Source: Runella aurantiaca
GTDB lineage: Bacteria > Bacteroidota > Bacteroidia > Cytophagales > Spirosomataceae
NCBI RefSeq assembly: GCF_003339505.1
Contig: NZ_QPIW01000003.1
Location: 120,471 to 184,470 of the forward strand
Direction of reading: 5' to 3'
DNA length: 64,000 nt
The notes under the pieces are model-generated. The model did no database searches and was not told the DNA's origin. It saw nothing but the letters and a program-made list of their open reading frames with translations. Shown here piece after piece: positions 35,143 through 45,300 of the stretch (positions within the stretch are counted from its first letter, which is position 1; the number at the start of each line of letters is the position of its first letter). Both the position numbers and the translations under genes were made by a program.

Positions 35143-36066
35143 TTAGGAATTTTGTTTAATAGCCGCCAAAATTTCGGCGGCACCGTCGCTCAAAAGCAGT
35201 TCCGCCAATTGGATGCCGATGTCTTCGGGAGAAGCGGCTGCACCGCTGCGGGTTTGTTTCAGGATTTGACTTCCGTCCAAACTAACCACGCCGCCCGTCA
35301 TCGTAACGGTGTCATTTTCCAACGATGCCAAACCAAAGACTGGAACGCTGCATCCGCCTTGTAATCGGCGCAAAAAGGCCCGTTCGGCCAAGAGGCAGGT
35401 TTCGGTTGCGGGATGGTTGAGCAACGAACGTACATTGTCGCGTTTTTCTTCGTCTATGTTTTGACTGCACTCAATTGCCACACTTCCTTGCCCAACGGCG
35501 GGAGTAAATTCGTTTAGCGAAAGGTGCTCGGCAATCAGCCCGTCGTACTCCATGCGGTGAACGCCCGCATAAGCCAACAAAATGGCGTCGCATTGGCCCT
35601 CTTCCAACTTACGGAGGCGGGTTTGAAGGTTGCCGCGCATATCAACGGTGCGAATGTGCGGATAAAAATGCTTGAGCATCGCCACGCGTCGCGTTGAAGA
35701 AGTCCCGACCACAAAGGGCTCGCCGCTCCCCAAAGATAAGCTTTGGTTGTGACTGACCAAGACGTCGTTGACACGCTCACGCTCGGTAAAGGCGATGAGT
35801 TGCAGGTCGTCGTCGAGTTCGGATTGTAGATCTTTGGCGCTGTGCACGGCAATGTCGATGCGACCGTCGCGAAGTTGGTCTTCCAATTCTTGAGTAAACA
35901 CGCCCTTACTCCCGATTTTGGAGAGTGAACGGTCCAAAATTTGGTCGCCTTTGGTATCAATGAGGACGATTTCGGTCGTAAGTCCTCCTTTTTGTAATAG
36001 ATTTTCGACGTAATAAGCCTGCCAAAGGGCTAAGCGACTACCGCGCGTTCCGATTTTTATGTGCAT
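35143..36066 (-). CDS. hemC: Hydroxymethylbilane synthase HemC
   Basis: The 307-residue enzyme (porphobilinogen deaminase) condenses four porphobilinogens for haem and siroheme. Blocks are KIGTRGSRLALWQ (residue 4), SKIGSKGVFTQELEDQL, DIAVHSAKDLQ (catalytic Asp) and VVGTSSTRRVAML. LQGGCSVPV near 235 carries the cysteine that binds the dipyrromethane cofactor. Its place among trp genes has no metabolic logic, but it feeds tetrapyrrole synthesis that also supplies the siroheme reductase at 50966. It sits 26 bases after the heptose kinase gene and 21 before trpD. Confidence 0.96.
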   Translation of the reverse strand: MHIKIGTRGSRLALWQAYYVENLLQKGGLTTEIVLIDTKGDQILDRSLSKIGSKGVFTQELEDQLRDGRIDIAVHSAKDLQSELDDDLQLIAFTERERVNDVLVSHNQSLSLGSGEPFVVGTSSTRRVAMLKHFYPHIRTVDMRGNLQTRLRKLEEGQCDAILLAYAGVHRMEYDGLIAEHLSLNEFTPAVGQGSVAIECSQNIDEEKRDNVRSLLNHPATETCLLAERAFLRRLQGGCSVPVFGLASLENDTVTMTGGVVSLDGSQILKQTRSGAAASPEDIGIQLAELLLSDGAAEILAAIKQNS

Positions 36067-36092
36067 TGGTGCATTTAATTTTTTAGTTACCC

Positions 36093-37085
36093 TTACGATT
36101 GGGTAAGCAATAACGATTTTCTCGCCTCTGCTTTTAGCGTTTCTTTGTCAATAGGCACTACTCCTACGTGTTCGCAGACCAAACCACCGCCAAGGTTCGA
36201 CAGCTCAGCAACGATGTTTGGCGCAAGCCCCAGCGCTACCGCACAAGCCGCAATGCTGATGACCGTATCGCCCGCACCTGATACGTCGGCAATCTCCCGT
36301 TCGTGGGCAGGAATGCGGTGTTGTTGGTCTAAGAAATCAATGTAAACGCCTTGTTCTGATAACGTTACAAACGCGCCTTTGGCGTTGAGTTCATAGCGTA
36401 ATTTCTTCACTACGGCCCGGAGCTCATCTTCTTTCTTTACATCAAACTCTACTTTCAAACCTTCTTTCAGTTCTTTCAAATTGGGTTTGAAGAGGGTCAC
36501 GTTTTGGTAGGCCAAAAAGTTGCGTTTTTTAGGGTCAACCACCGTCGGGATGCCGTGTAAATTGGCAAAATCTGTGATTTCCTTGATGACATTTGGGCAC
36601 AAAACTCCTTTGTCATAGTCCTGAAAAAGAACCACGTGACAGTCAGGAATGAGGGCTTTGGCTTTGTCAATCAGTTGAAACTGTTCTTCAAGCGTAATTA
36701 CTTTGTCGGTTTCGGTATCTACCCTCACCACTTGCTGAGACCCCGCAATGATGCGTTCTTTGACGGTCGTGATGCGGTCGGGACTTTGCAAAATGCCGTC
36801 GGTACGTAGGCCTCGTTTCTCTAGTTCACCCAGTAAATTTTTTCCTTCGGTATCCTGTCCGATGACGGAGCAAATGATGGGCTCGGCCCCTAATGCATGA
36901 ACGTTAAGAATTACGTTTCCTGCGCCGCCCAAGCGGTATTCACGACGCTGCGCTACCACTACAGGAACAGGTGCTTCGGGCGAAATTCTATCTACTTTCC
37001 CCCAGATATAGGCATCCAACATTACATCGCCCACAATCAGGACGCGTAATGTGCTAAAAGAATCAAACAATTGGTCAATAGTCAT
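36093..37085 (-). CDS. hldA: D-glycero-beta-D-manno-heptose-7-phosphate kinase (HldE kinase domain only)
   Basis: This is a PfkB/ribokinase-type sugar kinase of about 330 residues from the ATG at 37085; a TTG at 37103 is possible. Blocks are VLIVGDVMLDAYIWGKVDRISPEAPVPVV at the start, RLGGAGNVILNV near 50, and the catalytic DVSGAGDTVIS near 262. It matches the kinase half of HldE (RfaE1), which phosphorylates heptose-7-phosphate on the way to ADP-heptose for LPS. The cytidylyltransferase half of fused HldE is absent, so a separate rfaE2/hldC gene is expected elsewhere. Confidence 0.9.
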   Translation of the reverse strand: MTIDQLFDSFSTLRVLIVGDVMLDAYIWGKVDRISPEAPVPVVVAQRREYRLGGAGNVILNVHALGAEPIICSVIGQDTEGKNLLGELEKRGLRTDGILQSPDRITTVKERIIAGSQQVVRVDTETDKVITLEEQFQLIDKAKALIPDCHVVLFQDYDKGVLCPNVIKEITDFANLHGIPTVVDPKKRNFLAYQNVTLFKPNLKELKEGLKVEFDVKKEDELRAVVKKLRYELNAKGAFVTLSEQGVYIDFLDQQHRIPAHEREIADVSGAGDTVISIAACAVALGLAPNIVAELSNLGGGLVCEHVGVVPIDKETLKAEARKSLLLTQS

Positions 37086-37170
37086 GAATTGTAGGGTTGA
37101 CAATGAATACAGGATGTTGGCTTTGTTGTTTTCAACGGCCGCTGGACTTATCCACTGTCTGTTGTTAGTA

Positions 37171-37737
37171 TTAAATAGAAAGCCAGTTTTGTAACATTTC
37201 TTTGCCGTGCTCGGTCAGGACCGATTCGGGGTGAAACTGTACGCCCCGCACGTCGTAAGTATTGTGGTGCAGTGCCATTACTTCACCGTGTTCGTCCACG
37301 GCGGTGATGGTCATGGTGTCGGGTACGGTTTCGCCTACCACCGTCCATGAGTGGTAACGACCTACCTGAAAGGATTGGGGCAAACCTTTAAACAACGGCT
37401 CGGTGGGGTCGATAACGATGGCTTTATCGCTGATGCCATGTAGTACATCCGCCATGTTGTTGAGCGTAGCGCCAAACACTTCGCCAATACCCTGATGGCC
37501 CAAACACACGCCCATAATGCTTTTGGTGGGAGCATAGGTACGGATCAAATCCTGCATAATTCCCGCTTCCGACGGAATGCCAGGCCCGGGTGAAAGCAGA
37601 ATTTTGTCGTACTGCGCTACGTCTTCGAGCGCGATTTTGTCGTTACGATGAACCTCCACGTCGTCGTGCAGTTCGCGTAAGATGTAAACGAGGTTATACG
37701 TAAACGAATCGTAATTGTCGAGAACAAGAATCTTCAT
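37171..37737 (-). CDS. trpG: Anthranilate synthase glutamine amidotransferase TrpG
   Basis: This class I glutamine amidotransferase has 188 residues from the ATG at 37737 and starts MKILVLDNYDSFTYNLVYIL. The nucleophile cysteine is in GVCLGHQGIGE near residue 78, and the His/Glu of the triad are in GVQFHPESVLTEHG near 168. LSPGPGIP is also typical. It would supply ammonia to TrpE. TrpG and the PabA of folate synthesis cannot be told apart by motif; the trp neighbours favour TrpG. trpE is missing from the window. It starts 44 bases after mgsA. Confidence 0.93.
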   Translation of the reverse strand: MKILVLDNYDSFTYNLVYILRELHDDVEVHRNDKIALEDVAQYDKILLSPGPGIPSEAGIMQDLIRTYAPTKSIMGVCLGHQGIGEVFGATLNNMADVLHGISDKAIVIDPTEPLFKGLPQSFQVGRYHSWTVVGETVPDTMTITAVDEHGEVMALHHNTYDVRGVQFHPESVLTEHGKEMLQNWLSI

Positions 37738-37781
37738 TGCGGATGATATTTCCCGCAAAACTACCCAATTCTATTTGTACC

Positions 37782-38231
37782 TCAAACCTTCCGTTTCAGA
37801 TAAGCGTCATAATCAGGCAAAATGCTCTCGTAGGGCTGGCTCATGAGGGGAGACGCTATGATAAAATCGGCGGTGGCACGGTCGCAGGCCATGGGAATGT
37901 CCCACACCGCCACCAAGCGCAACAAAGCCTTGATGTCGGGGTCGTGCGGCTGGGCCGACATGGGGTCCCAGAAGAAAATCAACACATCAATTTTTCCTTC
38001 GGCAATCATCGCGCCAATCTGTTGGTCTCCGCCCAGAGGGCCGCTCAAGAGGCAGGTGACGGACGTTTCTAAGGCCACTTGAAGCAATTTTCCAGTGGTG
38101 CCAGTGGCATATAACTCGTGTGAAACCAACCGTTCTTTGTTAGCAGAAGCCCATTGAATCAGATCGGCTTTTTTGTGGTCGTGGGCCACCAAGGCAATAC
38201 GTTTGCGAGCGTTGAGGGTGCGATTTGGCAT
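37782..38231 (-). CDS. mgsA: Methylglyoxal synthase MgsA
   Basis: This 149-residue enzyme turns dihydroxyacetone phosphate into methylglyoxal and phosphate, a bypass used under phosphate or sugar stress. It starts RKRIALVAHDHKKADLIQWA, with YATGTTGKLL and LSGPLGGDQQIGAMI (phosphate and catalytic loop), then IDVLIFFWDPMSAQPHDPDIKALLR, which carries the catalytic aspartate and PHD motif. Length is normal. It leads the trp run but a hairpin separates it from nadE upstream. Confidence 0.96.
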   Translation of the reverse strand: MPNRTLNARKRIALVAHDHKKADLIQWASANKERLVSHELYATGTTGKLLQVALETSVTCLLSGPLGGDQQIGAMIAEGKIDVLIFFWDPMSAQPHDPDIKALLRLVAVWDIPMACDRATADFIIASPLMSQPYESILPDYDAYLKRKV

Positions 38232-38247
38232 CTTTTAATTATCATTT

Positions 38248-38293
38248 TAAAACACGATTTCAGGATTGGCTCCAGCCCATCTTGAAATCGTGT
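38248..38293 (-). terminator. Terminator after nadE
   Basis: Eleven-base perfect arms (38252-38262 and 38283-38293) flank a 20-base loop just past the nadE stop. On the minus strand the stem is followed by TTTTAAAAT. It probably separates nadE from the mgsA-trp run. Confidence 0.6.
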
Positions 38294-38299
38294 CAATCC

Positions 38300-40324
38300 T
38301 TAAAACCCAATTTTTCCTTTGCGTCCTTTGTGATTTTTGCCTTCATAATAGGCGCTTAATTCCTCCAATTCTTTTTCAAACCCACCGGATAGAATGGGGA
38401 AACGGCACCACGAACGAGGGTCAAGGTTGAGGTCGTCTAAATGAAAGCTTGGTGCATAGCGTTCGCGTTTCCACTGATTCCGACTCCAAAGTTTGAAAAA
38501 GCGCTCGACCGACGTAAACAAGACGTCACGAGAGTACCGCTCGGCAAAGCGTACTTCCATGAATCGGAAGCAGTCAATCGGCGATTTTTTATCGCGAATC
38601 GCCACCTTTTCGATGGCATCCAAGACCTCATAAGGCATCAAATCTTTTTCGTCCGTTTGCATTTTGTGTTGCGGGCGGAGTTCGGCGGTGGGTTGTAGGC
38701 TGTTTACTTTTTTGAGCCCTTCAATTTTGATGTTTTTACCTTTTACGTGGCAACCAATGGTTTCGAGCCAAACGAGCCATTGGCGAAGCCAGAATTTGTC
38801 AATTCCTGCAATCGGACTGATGCTGCCGGCAGTGTCGCCGTCCATGGTACAGTAGCCAACCGCGACTTCAGACCGGTTGGAAGTGGCCAATAAAAGATGC
38901 CCGTATAGGTTGGTCAACAGCCACACGCCCGGGGCACGCACCCGTGCCTGAATATTTTGGAGCGGAATATCATCCTGTTCCCAGGTCAAGTCGCGTCCTA
39001 TCTGTTGTTCGATTAAATCTTTATAGGATTCAACCAGCCCGTTAATATTGACGTTATAAAAGGTAGAACCAATTGAATCCGCGAGACTTTGGGCCGATTC
39101 CAAAGTGTCGGTGGAACTATTTTCTGTACCTTGATAAATGCTGTGAATCAGGTGTTTGGCAATGCCTTCTTCGGTGGTCTCTTGCTGGATTTTTTTGATA
39201 TAACTCAGCTTTTGTTTAAAAGCGGTCAGACCGATACTTTCATCGGCCAATCGAATCATCAGACCACATAATGCCACACAAGCGCACGAATCGGCACCGC
39301 CGGAGAGTGAAACCGTAAAGCCCTGCGAGCGCGATTTGCGAAGATAATCAAACAGTGCCAACGATACGGCCCGCGCAAATTCTTCTTCTTTTAAATAGCC
39401 TTCTCGCTCAAAAGGTTCTAATTCAGCCACTTGATAAGCGGGTGCAGCTTCATGCCATTCAAACGTATCCACAACTTTCCAATTGCCCGTTGGCAGTGCT
39501 GATTTGATTTGAGAATGCGACAGTCGGGTTACATCAGTATCAATCACCGCCGACGTAATGTAGTAATCGTGGTACCCAAAACGCGGACTGGAGGCTAACA
39601 GGGTTCCGTTGGAAGCAATCATGGCATCACCGTCAAAAATAAGCCGTCCCGATTCGTTTCCTAACAGGTTAGTGTATACATAACTGCATGAATAGGAACG
39701 AGAACCGTCAATGACAAAACGCTCTCTGGTGATGAATTTGTGAAAGGCGAACGGGCTGGCGCTGGGATTCAGAATAACATCGACTCCGCGGTCAAAATGA
39801 TTGCGTCCGGGGCGTTGTGCCACCCAAGCGTCTTCGCAGATTTCAAAGCCAATTCGGATACCAGATACATCAAAGACCAAATCTCCGAAAGGATAGCTGA
39901 AATCCCCGACTTTGATTTCATCGCGTGCGTTGGCGGGCCAGCGGTGAAACCAACGGTCTTCGTAGAAAACACCGTAGTTGGGTAAATGCTGTTTGGCCAC
40001 AAAGCCTAGAATCCGTTTGTTGACAATAAGACAGGCCGTATTGTAGATTTTGCTGTTGAATTGCATTGGCAATCCTACCGACACCGCAATGCCCGAAGTG
40101 TGCGCCACGATTTCATGAAGACTTTCGATGGCTTGGGCGAGGGTATTGGGGCTGTAAAAGGCGTCTTCGCAGCCATAACCCGTAATACAAAGCTCAGGAA
40201 GACATAATAAACTAATATGTTGGTTTCTAGCCTCTTCTATAGATTCTATAATGTGTTTTTTATTCTCTTCCCACGCCAAGGGGGTGGTGTTGATGGTTCC
40301 GGCGGCTACTTTAAGAAGTGGCAT
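38300..40324 (-). CDS. nadE: Glutamine-dependent NAD+ synthetase NadE
   Basis: This 674-residue two-domain enzyme makes NAD+ from nicotinic acid adenine dinucleotide using glutamine. The N-terminal nitrilase-type glutaminase (about 1-290) has its Glu in LCLPELCITGYGCED, Lys in AKQHLPNYGVFYEDRWF and nucleophile Cys in IGFEICEDAWV. The C-terminal synthetase has the P-loop VSLSGGADSCACVA near 342, then NIQARVRAPGVWLLTN and ATSNRSEVAVGYCTMDGD. The length is that of the long glutamine-dependent form. It is followed by a hairpin and is probably a single-gene unit. Confidence 0.96.
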   Translation of the reverse strand: MPLLKVAAGTINTTPLAWEENKKHIIESIEEARNQHISLLCLPELCITGYGCEDAFYSPNTLAQAIESLHEIVAHTSGIAVSVGLPMQFNSKIYNTACLIVNKRILGFVAKQHLPNYGVFYEDRWFHRWPANARDEIKVGDFSYPFGDLVFDVSGIRIGFEICEDAWVAQRPGRNHFDRGVDVILNPSASPFAFHKFITRERFVIDGSRSYSCSYVYTNLLGNESGRLIFDGDAMIASNGTLLASSPRFGYHDYYITSAVIDTDVTRLSHSQIKSALPTGNWKVVDTFEWHEAAPAYQVAELEPFEREGYLKEEEFARAVSLALFDYLRKSRSQGFTVSLSGGADSCACVALCGLMIRLADESIGLTAFKQKLSYIKKIQQETTEEGIAKHLIHSIYQGTENSSTDTLESAQSLADSIGSTFYNVNINGLVESYKDLIEQQIGRDLTWEQDDIPLQNIQARVRAPGVWLLTNLYGHLLLATSNRSEVAVGYCTMDGDTAGSISPIAGIDKFWLRQWLVWLETIGCHVKGKNIKIEGLKKVNSLQPTAELRPQHKMQTDEKDLMPYEVLDAIEKVAIRDKKSPIDCFRFMEVRFAERYSRDVLFTSVERFFKLWSRNQWKRERYAPSFHLDDLNLDPRSWCRFPILSGGFEKELEELSAYYEGKNHKGRKGKIGF

Positions 40325-40419
40325 GTTGAATAGGTTATTGATTTATGCAAAAATGAGGTTTCCGAACGAGAAAGCCAATGGGAAACGAAGAAAACCGAAA
40401 GTGTTTTGACAATCTCGTG

Positions 40420-41655
40420 TCATTTTTGCGGCTTAGACGATGTATTGATATATAAGTCACTCTTTGGGGTAATTTTTTTTTTCGCATTGAATAAGAGACC
40501 ACTAAAAACGGCTATGTCTTCGTATGCGGATACCAGCATCTGCTTCAATGCTGTAGTAAGAGAAGCCGCCTCGTTCTTTTTGAGGGTTACTTCTTCTGGG
40601 GTGAGTTGTGCTAAAAAGTGGGTTATTTGCGGAATAATGGCATTTTCTTCGTCAATGTGCCAACCTGCTCGTTGCAATAATGCCCACGTATCGGCTTCTT
40701 TATTTCCGCAAAATAAAATGGCTCCACCCGCGCATACCGAGCTGATTGCCTTGGAGGGTACCGCAATATGGGTCCATTTTGTGAGCAAACTAACTAAATG
40801 AATATCAATGTAGGGTAATTGGCTCCTTGGTACATTTTTGAGAATCGTAATGCCTTTTTTTGTACCTGCAACGGTCAAGATGTCGGCAGATTTAGTACCA
40901 TAAACGGCTAAAATAAGGTGGTGTTTTTGAGGGTCAAAGTGATTTATAAAAGCCAACAGGAAATCAGCCGAGTGCGCATCTCCGAGGTTTCCAGCGTATC
41001 CAAAGTAAATTTTTCCGTCTGCTTTGCGCCATTCGGGCGGCGTTGGGTCGCGGGGTTGGTCGAGCAATACGCCGCAGGGGAGAATTGTGGTAGGGAGTGA
41101 TTTACGGTATTTTTTTTGGATGTAGGCGGCCTGATTTGGCCCCAGTGCAAAAAGTTGAGCAGGCGCAAATCGGTAGGTTACCCACTCAACAAAACGATAA
41201 ATAGGGTTCGTTTTTTTGATGACGCCATCGGCGACAAAGCCTTCGGGAAATAAATCCATGGACCACAATGCCCACCGAATTCCGAATAAAGGTAGCAACC
41301 AAGAAGCCCAAAAAGGCAACAATGGCGGGCTGGTCATGCACAGCACGGGTCCCTGGCGCACGCGTAGTGTTTTGAGAAGCAAGAATAAGCCGTCAAAAAA
41401 ACCAGCAGCTAACTTTAGAATTCCTTTGCTTCCTTTATAAAGGGTAGAGATTTGAAACGTTTTTCCGATCGGTAAACGAACTTGCCCACCGCCTAAATCA
41501 CTGCGTTTTACGTGGACGATTCGGACGTCAATGCCGTGATTTTCAATCAGGTATTTGGTCAAATCCCACGCCGATTCACCCGTGATACCAGGGTTGGGAG
41601 GATAATGCCGATTGATAATAGTGAGGGAAAGCGGTGTTTTTTTTGTTGAATTCAT
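40420..41655 (-). CDS. Glycosyltransferase family 4-like protein
   Basis: The 411-residue cytoplasmic protein has a GT-B layout. The N-terminal RHYPPNPGITGESAWDLTKYLI and VRIVHVKRSDLGGGQ resemble acceptor-binding domains of capsule or exopolysaccharide transferases (WbuB-like). A membrane-associating hydrophobic stretch, MTSPPLLPFWASWLLPLFG, lies near 110. The donor domain shows YFGYAGNLGDAHSADFLLAF near 225, then a region that normally binds the nucleotide sugar (AVPSKAISSVCAGGAILFCG near 320). The acceptor is unknown. The start overlaps the stop of the redoxin-like gene upstream by 4 bases (ATGA type), so they are co-translated. Confidence 0.85.
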   Translation of the reverse strand: MNSTKKTPLSLTIINRHYPPNPGITGESAWDLTKYLIENHGIDVRIVHVKRSDLGGGQVRLPIGKTFQISTLYKGSKGILKLAAGFFDGLFLLLKTLRVRQGPVLCMTSPPLLPFWASWLLPLFGIRWALWSMDLFPEGFVADGVIKKTNPIYRFVEWVTYRFAPAQLFALGPNQAAYIQKKYRKSLPTTILPCGVLLDQPRDPTPPEWRKADGKIYFGYAGNLGDAHSADFLLAFINHFDPQKHHLILAVYGTKSADILTVAGTKKGITILKNVPRSQLPYIDIHLVSLLTKWTHIAVPSKAISSVCAGGAILFCGNKEADTWALLQRAGWHIDEENAIIPQITHFLAQLTPEEVTLKKNEAASLTTALKQMLVSAYEDIAVFSGLLFNAKKKITPKSDLYINTSSKPQK

Positions 41656-42197
41656 AATGATTGGCTTACGCTTTCTCTTTTTTTGCGGTTAATCAGACAG
41701 CCCACGGCTTCGGTGCGGTTGGGCGACACGGGCTGATTGGCGGCCAATGCTTCGAGCGCTTCTTGGAGGTAAAATTCGGTGGTTTTGGGGCGATATTTGC
41801 CTAAACCAAAAAACTGATTGTCTATGGCACCTCGGTAAACTTCCACGCCATTTTTATCAAGCAGTACCACCTCAGGGGTTGTTTTTGCGTCATAGCGCTC
41901 AACAAGCGTATGGTTTTTGTCGATGACGTAAGGAATGGTAAAACTATATTCTTTGTTAAATTGGCGAATCGCTGATTTCTTGATAGATTTAGTGGGAAAA
42001 ACTGCCTTAAACGCAACGTTTTGGCCGAATTTAACGTACATCTCCTGTAGTCGCTTGCTGGATTTTTGGCAAATCGGGCATTCGGTGTCATAAAAAATAT
42101 AAAGAGAACTTTGCGCCCGTACTTCATTATGCAGTAAACCAAAGCCCGCAATGAACACAAGAAATATCCCAATCAACATTTTATTGTATTTTTCCAT
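41652..42197 (-). CDS. Secreted redoxin-like protein with CPIC active site
   Basis: The 181-residue protein has a signal peptide or anchor (MLIGIFLVFIAGFGLLHNEVRAQ, starting at residue 7) and a thioredoxin-like domain with YDTECPICQKSSKRLQ near 36. The cis-proline block TTPEVVLLDKNGVEVYRG is near 107. The conserved C-terminal piece NRTEAVGCLINRKK near 160 adds one more cysteine. That tail is seen in redoxin proteins encoded near haem-domain genes in Bacteroidota and Planctomycetes (recalled, not checked). It overlaps the glycosyltransferase gene by 4 bases, and the pairing is unexplained. Confidence 0.8.
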   Translation of the reverse strand: MEKYNKMLIGIFLVFIAGFGLLHNEVRAQSSLYIFYDTECPICQKSSKRLQEMYVKFGQNVAFKAVFPTKSIKKSAIRQFNKEYSFTIPYVIDKNHTLVERYDAKTTPEVVLLDKNGVEVYRGAIDNQFFGLGKYRPKTTEFYLQEALEALAANQPVSPNRTEAVGCLINRKKRESVSQSL

Positions 42198-42373
42198 GAT
42201 TCAAAATTAGATGAATGAAGTTGTAAAACATTCGCCCTGATGTTTCGTTTTTAAAATTATAAATAATTTGGTGAAGCGTGTTTTGACCCAAATTTTTTAT
42301 CTAAATTTTGGCCTTATATCTACAGCAAACCAGTAACCCGTCCGAAAATTCCTATATTTCAAAATACTTTTAC

Positions 42374-45300
42374 ATGAACCATTTGTTACGCAAGTCTTTA
42401 CTTATTGTTTTTTGCCTTTTTCTACTCGGTGCGGGGGTGTTTGCCCAGAATCGTACCGTGACTGGAAAAGTTACTTCGGCAACAGACGGCCAGCCCATGC
42501 CCGGCGTAAATGTTACGCTCAAAGGGGCACCTTCGGGGGCCAATACAGACGCGGACGGCAGCTACCGTATCAGTATTCCTGCCGGCAAAGTTACGTTGGT
42601 ATTTTCATTTATTGGAATGCTGAGCCAGGAGGTCAACGTCAATAACCGCACAACCATCAATGTCGAACTCGCCGAAAACCCTACTCAACTCAATGAAGTA
42701 GTCGTAACGGGCTATAATTCTACCCAAAAGAAAGATATTCTGGGGTCTATTACCTCCATTTCCGCCGCCAAATTTAAGGATATTCCGATTGCAGGATTTG
42801 ATCAGGCATTGCAAGGACAGGCCGCTGGTGTACAGGTGACCCAATCGTCGGGTACTCCCGGGGGAGGGGTAGCGGTCAGAATCCGGGGAAATACGTCCAT
42901 TTCTGCCTCCAACCGACCTTTGTTTGTGGTGGATGGAATTCCAGTGATGGATGAGTCGGTGTCGGGAAGAAGTTTTGGGGGCCAAAATGACAACACCCTT
43001 ACTTTTGTGAATCCCAACGATATCGAATCAATTCAAGTCCTGAAAGATGCCTCCGCCAAAGCGATTTATGGTTCACGGGCCGCCAACGGAGTGGTATTGA
43101 TTACGACTAAGCGCGGAAAAGCCAACTCACGGACCACCATTACGCTCGACGCCCAGCGCGGGGTGGTAGATATTATAAAGAAAGTGGACTTGCTGAATTC
43201 GTCTGAGTTGTTGCAGTTGCAGCGGGAAGCCGTTATCAATGCGGGTCAAGACCCCGACCAACGCGGGCTGATTTCGGGCGTTACCGACGGTGTTAACACT
43301 GATTGGTTGGATGCCATCTTGCGCCGTGGAATTTATCAGCAGTATCAAATTTCGGCCACGGGAGGAAACGACAAAACGCGTTTTTATCTTAGCGGCGGTC
43401 TACGGGATGAAGAAGGCGTTCAGCTCAACAACCGTTTTACCCGCTACTCAGGTGCGCTCAATGTAGACCACAAAGCCAGCCAAAAATTAACCATCAGCAC
43501 CAATATGTCGTTGGGCTTTACGACCAATGACCGGGTAAAAGGGGACAATTTCTTGGACGGTGTTTATTCGGGAGCTATCAAAAGTTTGCCTTTCTTCGCA
43601 CCTTACAATGAGCAAGGAAAACTTTATACACCGGGCAGCCCAAATTATGCAGGGTTTCCTAATTTTAATCCAGTTGCGCAGGCGTTGTTGCCGCGTTTCC
43701 GCACCTACGGCACCAAAATCCTCGCGGGGGTCAGCGGGCAATACGAAATTATCAAAAACTTAAAACTCAATAGTAAGCTGAGTTTGGATTATAACAACTC
43801 TGAAGAAGACCAGTACGAGTCATCTGCTACGGCTATCGGAGGCTTTTTGCCCGCCATCGGCGGTCAGGGATATGGTGTGTATATTACCAATACGCTTTTT
43901 ACGATTTTGAACTCCAACACGCTTACCTATCTTTTTGATTTGGGGGGTAAGCACCACTTCAATACCATGCTCGGAACGGAAATTCTCCAGACTAAAAATC
44001 GGAGTTCTTTTGCTTCTGGTCGTATTTTTCCAAGCGACGATTTTACCTATATCAATTCATCGGGGGTACAGGATGCGGCGGGCTCTGGCTTTGCCCAAAA
44101 TGGCCTTATCTCGGGTTTTGGCGAAGTTCGGTACGATTACATGGAAAAGTACTTGTTTACGTTTACCTCTCGTTACGATGGTTCATCGCGTTTTGGGCCT
44201 AATCGTCGTTTCGGATATTTTCCTTCTCTTTCGCTCGGATGGCGGGTTTCGGAAGAGCCTTGGATGAAATCATTGGAATTTATTCAGGATTTAAAGCTGA
44301 GAGGAAGCTATGGATACACGGGTAACGAACGCATTGGAAACTTTACTTACCTTGGTACTTGGGCGGCATCTACATACAGTGGTGCCACGGGGGTGAGTCC
44401 CAACAACCTCAACAACCCGCTTTTGCAATGGGAACGTACCCGCGAAGCCAACGTAGGCTTGGATGTTTCGCTGTGGAGTGGTCGATTGAGTGTGATTATG
44501 GAAGCTTATGATAACGTTACGGACAATCTTTTGTTCAATCAGCCGCTACCGCTTACCACTGGTTTTGGCGGCTTTCAGGGAAACATCGGCTCTATCTCTA
44601 ACCGTGGATTAGAGCTGACGATTTCGACGGTCAACATCGACCGTAGTGCCAACCAAGGACTTCGTTGGAATACCGACTTTAACATCTCGCATAACCAAAA
44701 CAAAGTATTGGAACTGGTCGATGATCAACCACTCTTCCGGGGATATACCGCCAACGGAGTCAGTGCAACCAACGTGATTTTGCCTGGCCAGCCGCTCGGA
44801 ACTTTCTGGGGACTTAAATTTCAGGGGGTAGATGTAGCCACCGGCGACGCCCTCTACGAAGACTTTAATAAGGATGGAAAAATCAGCCCTGACGACGCTC
44901 AGGTGATTGGCAACGCCCAGCCCCTGCTGGTGGGAGGGCTTACCAACCGCGTTACGTGGGGAAATTTTGATTTGAGCGTATTTCTCCAATTTATGTACGG
45001 CAATAAAATCCTGAATTTTTCTAATGTAACGCTGCTCGACAACGGAGCCAACCTCGAAAACAATCAGGTAAGAGCGGCCCTGAGACGATGGCAAAAACCC
45101 GGCGATGTGACGGACGTGCCGCGCTACGAGTTGGGCAATACTTACAATAACTTTCACAGCAGTCGTTTTCTGGAAGACGGGTCTTATCTACGCCTCAAAA
45201 ATGTGGCGGTGGGGTATAATTTCCCTTCGCGGTGGCTGAATAAAGTCAAAGTCAGAACGGCCCGCTTGTACGCTTCGGCCATCAATCTTTGGACCTTAAC

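Noticed and set aside
38300..40324. Possible link of nadE to the trp operon
   Set aside because: A hairpin with a T-run and a 68-base gap lie between nadE and mgsA, so a separate transcript is more likely.
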